This document shows, one piece after another, positions 61,777 through 64,000 of a stretch of DNA of 64,000 nucleotides (position 1 is its first letter; each line of letters starts with the position of its first letter). This stretch comes from Sinomicrobium pectinilyticum (GTDB lineage: Bacteria > Bacteroidota > Bacteroidia > Flavobacteriales > Flavobacteriaceae). The notes below the pieces were generated by a model. It had not been told where the DNA came from. It did no database searches and was given only the letters and a program-made list of their open reading frames with translations. Made by a program: the position numbers and the translations under genes. The stretch is taken from assembly GCF_003725735.1 (NCBI RefSeq), contig NZ_RJTM01000064.1, forward strand, positions 1 through 64,000, given 5' to 3'.

Positions 61777-62589
61777 TTAACCTTCCTTTTGGATCTCCAC
61801 CTGGTGCGGATACGGAATTTCGATATCCTCGGCGTCGAAGCGGTATTTCATTTCTTCCAGTACATACCAGCGGCAATCCCAGAAATCTTCGTTTCTGGCC
61901 CAATACCTTAGCGAAAGATTAATAGAGCTATCTGCCAGCTCGTTTACGATAACCATGGGGGCAGGCTCACGCAGCACAGTGTCTCTGGAGTTTACAATAT
62001 CGAGAAGGATCTCTTTGGCTTTTTTAATGTTGGAATCGTAGCTGATACCGGCAATGATGTTTTCCCTTCGAATGCTTTCCGCACTGTAATTTACAATATT
62101 TTCATTAGAAAGTTTTCCGTTGGGAATAATGGCCAGCTGATTTCCGAAAGTATTAAGGGAGGTGTTGACAATACCTATTTCTTTTACCGTGCCCGATATT
62201 CCCTGTGCTTCTATAAAATCACCTACCTTAAAAGGTTTAAAGATCATAATCAGAACCCCTCCGGCAAAATTGGCCAGTGACCCCTGCAGGGCGAGCCCTA
62301 TGGCCAGACCGGCAGAGGCAATAACAGCAGCAAAAGACATGGTCTGTATGCCAAGCGTGCCCATAATTATAATAATCAGGAGTATTTTTAGTCCCCAATC
62401 CAGTATTGTGGCCAGGAAACCTTGCAAGCCAACGTCATATTTCCGTTTTTTCATGATCTTCCGGGCGTATTTGACAACGCGTCCGAATACCCAAAGACCT
62501 ACGATCCATATTAAAATGGCGAGAAGGACCCTGGGGGTGTATTCCATAAGGAGTTCTAAACCTTTTTCAATCCATTTTTCTGTTTCCAT
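61777..62589 (-). CDS. MscS-type mechanosensitive channel
   Basis: A 270-aa inner-membrane channel close in size to E. coli MscS. Three membrane helices are followed by the pore region ALQGSLANFAGGVLIMIFKPFKVGDFIEAQG. The beta domain has GTVKEIGIVNTSLNTFGNQLAIIPNGKLSNENIVNYS. A C-terminal alpha/beta part ends in PYPHQVEIQ. It opens at moderate tension. The C-terminal cage is intact here, unlike in the 178-aa homologue at 37.7 kb. Confidence 0.93.
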   Translation of the reverse strand: METEKWIEKGLELLMEYTPRVLLAILIWIVGLWVFGRVVKYARKIMKKRKYDVGLQGFLATILDWGLKILLIIIIMGTLGIQTMSFAAVIASAGLAIGLALQGSLANFAGGVLIMIFKPFKVGDFIEAQGISGTVKEIGIVNTSLNTFGNQLAIIPNGKLSNENIVNYSAESIRRENIIAGISYDSNIKKAKEILLDIVNSRDTVLREPAPMVIVNELADSSINLSLRYWARNEDFWDCRWYVLEEMKYRFDAEDIEIPYPHQVEIQKEG

Positions 62590-62712
62590 ACCAATATTAT
62601 AATTTAATAATTTAACATTCTGTTGCCTTGCCTTATTGTTTTTAAATCTAAAACAACTTGTGTAGTCATCTTCTTTGCCAAAGGTATCTAATAATTTTCA
62701 AGGCCCAAAACT

Positions 62713-62736
62713 AAAAAAGCCCCGGAATACGGAGCC
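62713..62736 (-). terminator. Intrinsic terminator of the split lipoprotein gene
   Basis: On the minus strand GCTCCG pairs with CGGGGC (one G-U pair) around a 4-5-nt loop and is followed by T6. It lies about 65 bp after the stop of the downstream reading frame. Confidence 0.65.
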
Positions 62737-62801
62737 TTGATTAACTATAGAGGTGTAATTCGTATTAGTATATAAGAGAAAGATATTGTAATAAATAGCT
62801 T

Positions 62802-63355
62802 TTAAAAGTTAGGAGGTCCATCAATCTTGAAAGTACTGAAAAAAGATAAAATATCAGATTTGATATTATCGTTTATTTTATGCGTTGACCTGCTTGCATC
62901 TAAAAGATATCCAACAGTTCCTTCAAAATAGAACAATGTCCGGGAATACACTTTTTTGTCCGGTAATCCTATTATTATTTCCAGGTCTGCAAATTCTTTT
63001 CCGTCAATAATCTGGTCTCCTTTGTTCAACACCTCTATATCAATTTCAGGGTGTGCCTGATATTTAGTTGCTCATCTCGATACCAGGCAGGACTTAATTT
63101 TTTTCCGAAATCGTCCGCTTTTATCATAAAAATTACTCCGGATAAGGTAGTTGAGTCATTTTCTTTTGGACTCAGGACTAGGTTATTTTTACTCTTCTCA
63201 ATATTAAAATTATCGGTAGACAAGCATAACGATACATTCATTTGTTCTGCGGTAAAAGAGTTTGGACAATTCAATTGATCCGCTTGTTGTTTTTTAGCCT
63301 GTTTACAGGCAGTTAGTGTTATACAAATGAGAACTATGTGAAAAAGTTGTTTCAT
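62802..63355 (-). pseudogene. Frameshifted lipoprotein gene
   Basis: Two adjacent frames look like one split gene. The first begins at the ATG at 63355 (MKQLFHIVLICITLTACKQA, lipobox LTAC) and ends at 63035. The second, ending at 62802, has no ATG, and its only start-like codon is the GTG at 63032. Upstream of that GTG its frame remains open for 42 bases (back to a TGA near 63074) and reads ATKYQAHPEIDIEVLNKGDQ, a natural protein sequence that overlaps the first frame. One base gained or lost between about 63045 and 63075 would explain this. The joined product would be about 185 aa. The family is not recognised. A sequencing error is possible. Confidence 0.6.
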
Positions 63356-63501
63356 GTTTTTAGTGTCTGACAATTTTATTCAATGACATAACCTACCGCT
63401 TGTTTGCAACGAGCTCCCTGTTCACCCCGTGCATCCCGATGATTATCGGGAGTAAGGCGTCTTTACCACAAATTACAAACTTTTGTAATCACCCTTCAGG
63501 T

Positions 63502-63897
63502 TTATTTCAGCCTTTTTAACTCGCCTTTTCGCTTTATGATGTTTTTATAGTCCCATTGTATGTCCCGGGCTTTTTCGAGCCATCGTTCCAGGTCATTGCG
63601 GTTTACCTGGTCGGCGGCAGTATAACGGATAGAAGCATCTTTAAATTTTCCCGTACCCGGTTTCAGCTGTTCTTCATCAAAGCTGGCCCCGCTCCAGAAT
63701 AGCAGGCGTATACATCCTTTTAATTTACTGTACCCTGCAATGGGGTTCCCTTCCAAAAACCAGACGGGGTGCCCGTGCCAGATCTTATTTTCCGCTTCCG
63801 GTAAGTTACGGTTGATCTCTTCATATAAGAGATCACAGATTTCCCTGTCGCCTGCAGTCTGTGCATCGTGGTATGCCTGGATTTCTCTGCTCATCAT
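63502..63897 (-). CDS. DUF1801 domain protein (YdhG-like)
   Basis: A 131-aa cytoplasmic protein. The core matches DUF1801: a helix at the start, then ENKIWHGHPVWFLEGNPIAGYSKLKGCIRLLFWSGASF, and a C-terminal helix ending DYKNIIKRK. Related small proteins resemble iron chaperones (frataxin-like fold) but none has a proven role in this group. The start may be either of two adjacent Met codons (63897 or 63894). A TATATTTG element is 34 bp upstream. Confidence 0.82.
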   Translation of the reverse strand: MMSREIQAYHDAQTAGDREICDLLYEEINRNLPEAENKIWHGHPVWFLEGNPIAGYSKLKGCIRLLFWSGASFDEEQLKPGTGKFKDASIRYTAADQVNRNDLERWLEKARDIQWDYKNIIKRKGELKRLK

Positions 63898-63931
63898 AGT
63901 GTTGGCTTGTCTTTTAAAAGATATCGTTTTT

Positions 63932-63939
63932 CAAATATA
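63932..63939 (-). promoter_or_regulatory. -7 promoter element of the DUF1801 gene
   Basis: TATATTTG on the minus strand (63939-63932) matches TAnnTTTG exactly, 34 bp before the start codon. Confidence 0.45.
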
Positions 63940-64000
63940 CAAAAGTTTTGTTCCGGCCGGGTACAGGTATATATACCCTTGAAACGCATATTGTTACCCG

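Noticed and set aside
1-64000. tRNA, rRNA, tmRNA or insertion sequence genes
   Set aside because: I saw no cloverleaf with a TTCGA-type T-loop, no conserved rRNA stretch and no transposase frame on either strand.

Overview
The window is a stretch of ordinary bacterial chromosome, about 64 kb, almost certainly from a Flavobacteriaceae-type member of the Bacteroidota. Four things point there. Many genes are preceded by the TAnnTTTG -7 element of Bacteroidota promoters and few by a strong Shine-Dalgarno. The E1 alpha and beta subunits of a 2-oxoacid dehydrogenase are fused, as are ResB and CcsA. Typical flavobacterial families occur: bestrophin, DUF2520, KdsC next to Maf, MiaE, and an SSS symporter with a tiny partner. 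A cysteine-synthase-like gene lies next to an alpha-oxoamine synthase, as expected for sulfonolipid (capnine) synthesis. I saw no rRNA, tRNA, CRISPR array, prophage or intact insertion sequence.

Layout. 0-14 kb: a MerR/TipAS regulator, guaC with a CPA1 antiporter, a fused E1, a PhnA-domain protein, a LOG protein with a degenerate M1-peptidase/outer-membrane-barrel protein, and uvrA. 14-24 kb: ychF, topoisomerase IV parE-parC, mscL, YegP, YbaB and a lipoprotein S9 oligopeptidase. 24-32 kb: the putative capnine pair, cmk, a LysM protein, proline dehydrogenase, recN and fabI. 32-42 kb: miaE, an operon of PIG-L deacetylase, 41-aa membrane peptide and Na+/solute symporter, then MscS, Maf, an acyltransferase, kdsC and a DUF2520 protein. 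42-50 kb: the fused cytochrome c maturation protein CcsBA, then the least ordinary part of the window. It holds a decayed copy of the 5' end of recN, an orphan double-glycine-leader peptide, bestrophin, a 21-bp tandem repeat and an MFS carrier. 49-64 kb: a MATE pump, lpd, two membrane proteins, an FMN reductase, arylamine N-acetyltransferase, an exported Dabb protein, an aldo/keto reductase, an AsmA-like protein, a DUF6438 lipoprotein, an M48 peptidase, a second MscS, a frameshifted lipoprotein gene and a DUF1801 protein.

How the genes fit together. Most are housekeeping: DNA repair (uvrA, recN), topology (parEC), envelope lipids (fabI, capnine pair, kdsC), osmotic release (mscL and two mscS), 2-oxoacid oxidation (fused E1 and lpd, in separate places) and cytochrome c assembly. 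No large accessory island is visible. The best candidates for something undescribed are the double-glycine-leader peptide with no partner or exporter nearby, the catalytically dead M1-like domain joined to an outer-membrane barrel, the recN fragment 16 kb from recN, and the 21-bp repeat that keeps an AATATT core on one helical face.
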